DNA from: Fimbriimonadia bacterium | Lineage (GTDB): Bacteria > Armatimonadota > Fimbriimonadia > Fimbriimonadales > Fimbriimonadaceae | Length of the DNA: 5,083 nt | Assembly (NCBI GenBank): GCA_029824495.1 | Contig: JALGXY010000043.1 | Span: forward strand, 1-5,083 | Direction: 5' to 3' | Part shown: one piece after another, positions 4,932 to 5,083 of the stretch | Numbering within the stretch: the first letter of the stretch is position 1 | How the letters are laid out: every line of letters starts with the position of its first letter | The notes under the pieces: model-generated | The model's input: the letters and a program-made list of their open reading frames with translations, nothing else | Databases searched by the model: none | Told to the model about the DNA's origin: nothing | Translations under genes and position numbers: made by a program

Positions 4932-5083
4932 ATGCAGGCTCAACTTCATTTTGGACTATCAGTTGGCATGAATGTCTACGCCTTGCCTAAGGATCGACGC
5001 AAAGAAGTTGGGGATTGTGCTTCGCAGCTGCTGGCGCAGGGACAATCTGGCGAGGCGCCTACTCAGGCTAGATCAGGACTTCG
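4932..5083 (+). CDS. Possible partial ORF at the right edge, unknown product
   Basis: An ATG at 4932 opens a frame of 50 complete codons with no stop before the window ends. It begins MQAQLHFGLSVGMNVYALPK and continues with DRRKEVGDCASQLLAQGQSG. AAGG at 4921-4924, about 7 nt upstream, could serve as a ribosome-binding site. Residues 21-38 could form an amphipathic helix, loosely like the start of a helix-turn-helix segment, but I do not recognise a family. A second in-frame ATG lies at residue 13. The call rests only on the open frame and the possible ribosome-binding site. Confidence 0.35.
   Translation, partial: MQAQLHFGLSVGMNVYALPKDRRKEVGDCASQLLAQGQSGEAPTQARSGL

Noticed and set aside
4241..5081. 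The 11-mer GATCAGGACTT occurring at 4241-4251 and 5071-5081
   Set aside because: A window this size is expected to contain a few 11-bp repeats by chance, and the flanks do not match.

Overview
The window is a piece of bacterial chromosome with moderate GC. The visible genes are a lipoprotein with a classical lipobox, a RimB/RimK pair, an MscL-type channel and a DUF6512-like membrane protein. None of these fixes a phylum. Two-membrane (lipoprotein plus RimK) bacteria or a poorly sampled lineage are both possible. The start codons I favour include TTG and GTG. No rRNA, tRNA, CRISPR array or intact transposase was seen.

Left part (1-1221), all on the minus strand. The 5' end of a BMP-family (PnrA/Med-like) substrate-binding lipoprotein gene runs off the left edge. 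Upstream of it are a perfect 13-bp hairpin and a 283-codon ORF. That ORF looks like an AraC-type sensor-domain fragment joined to the C-terminal part of a DinB-fold protein. It lacks a credible N-terminus, the AraC DNA-binding domain and the DinB N-terminus, so it is probably a recombination scar rather than a normal gene.

Middle (1222-3214). On the plus strand, a RimB-like retropepsin-type protease (DUF785/Zn_protease family) is followed after 10 nt by a RimK-type ATP-grasp glutamate ligase. They form a likely two-gene operon for adding and removing glutamate tails on a protein, classically ribosomal protein S6. The ligase carries an extra C-terminal TrkA-C (RCK_C) domain and a polybasic tail. 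A divergent MscL mechanosensitive channel gene converges on it from the minus strand.

Right part (3215-5083) is gene-poor. It holds a DUF6512-like five-helix membrane protein, a possible 39-residue single-helix membrane protein, a possible ORF running off the right edge, and three copies in the same orientation of an unrecognised ~100-145-bp intergenic repeat. The repeat copies sit between the small genes, and one supplies the stop codon of the DUF6512-like gene. This repeat family and the AraC/DinB chimera are the least explained parts of the window.
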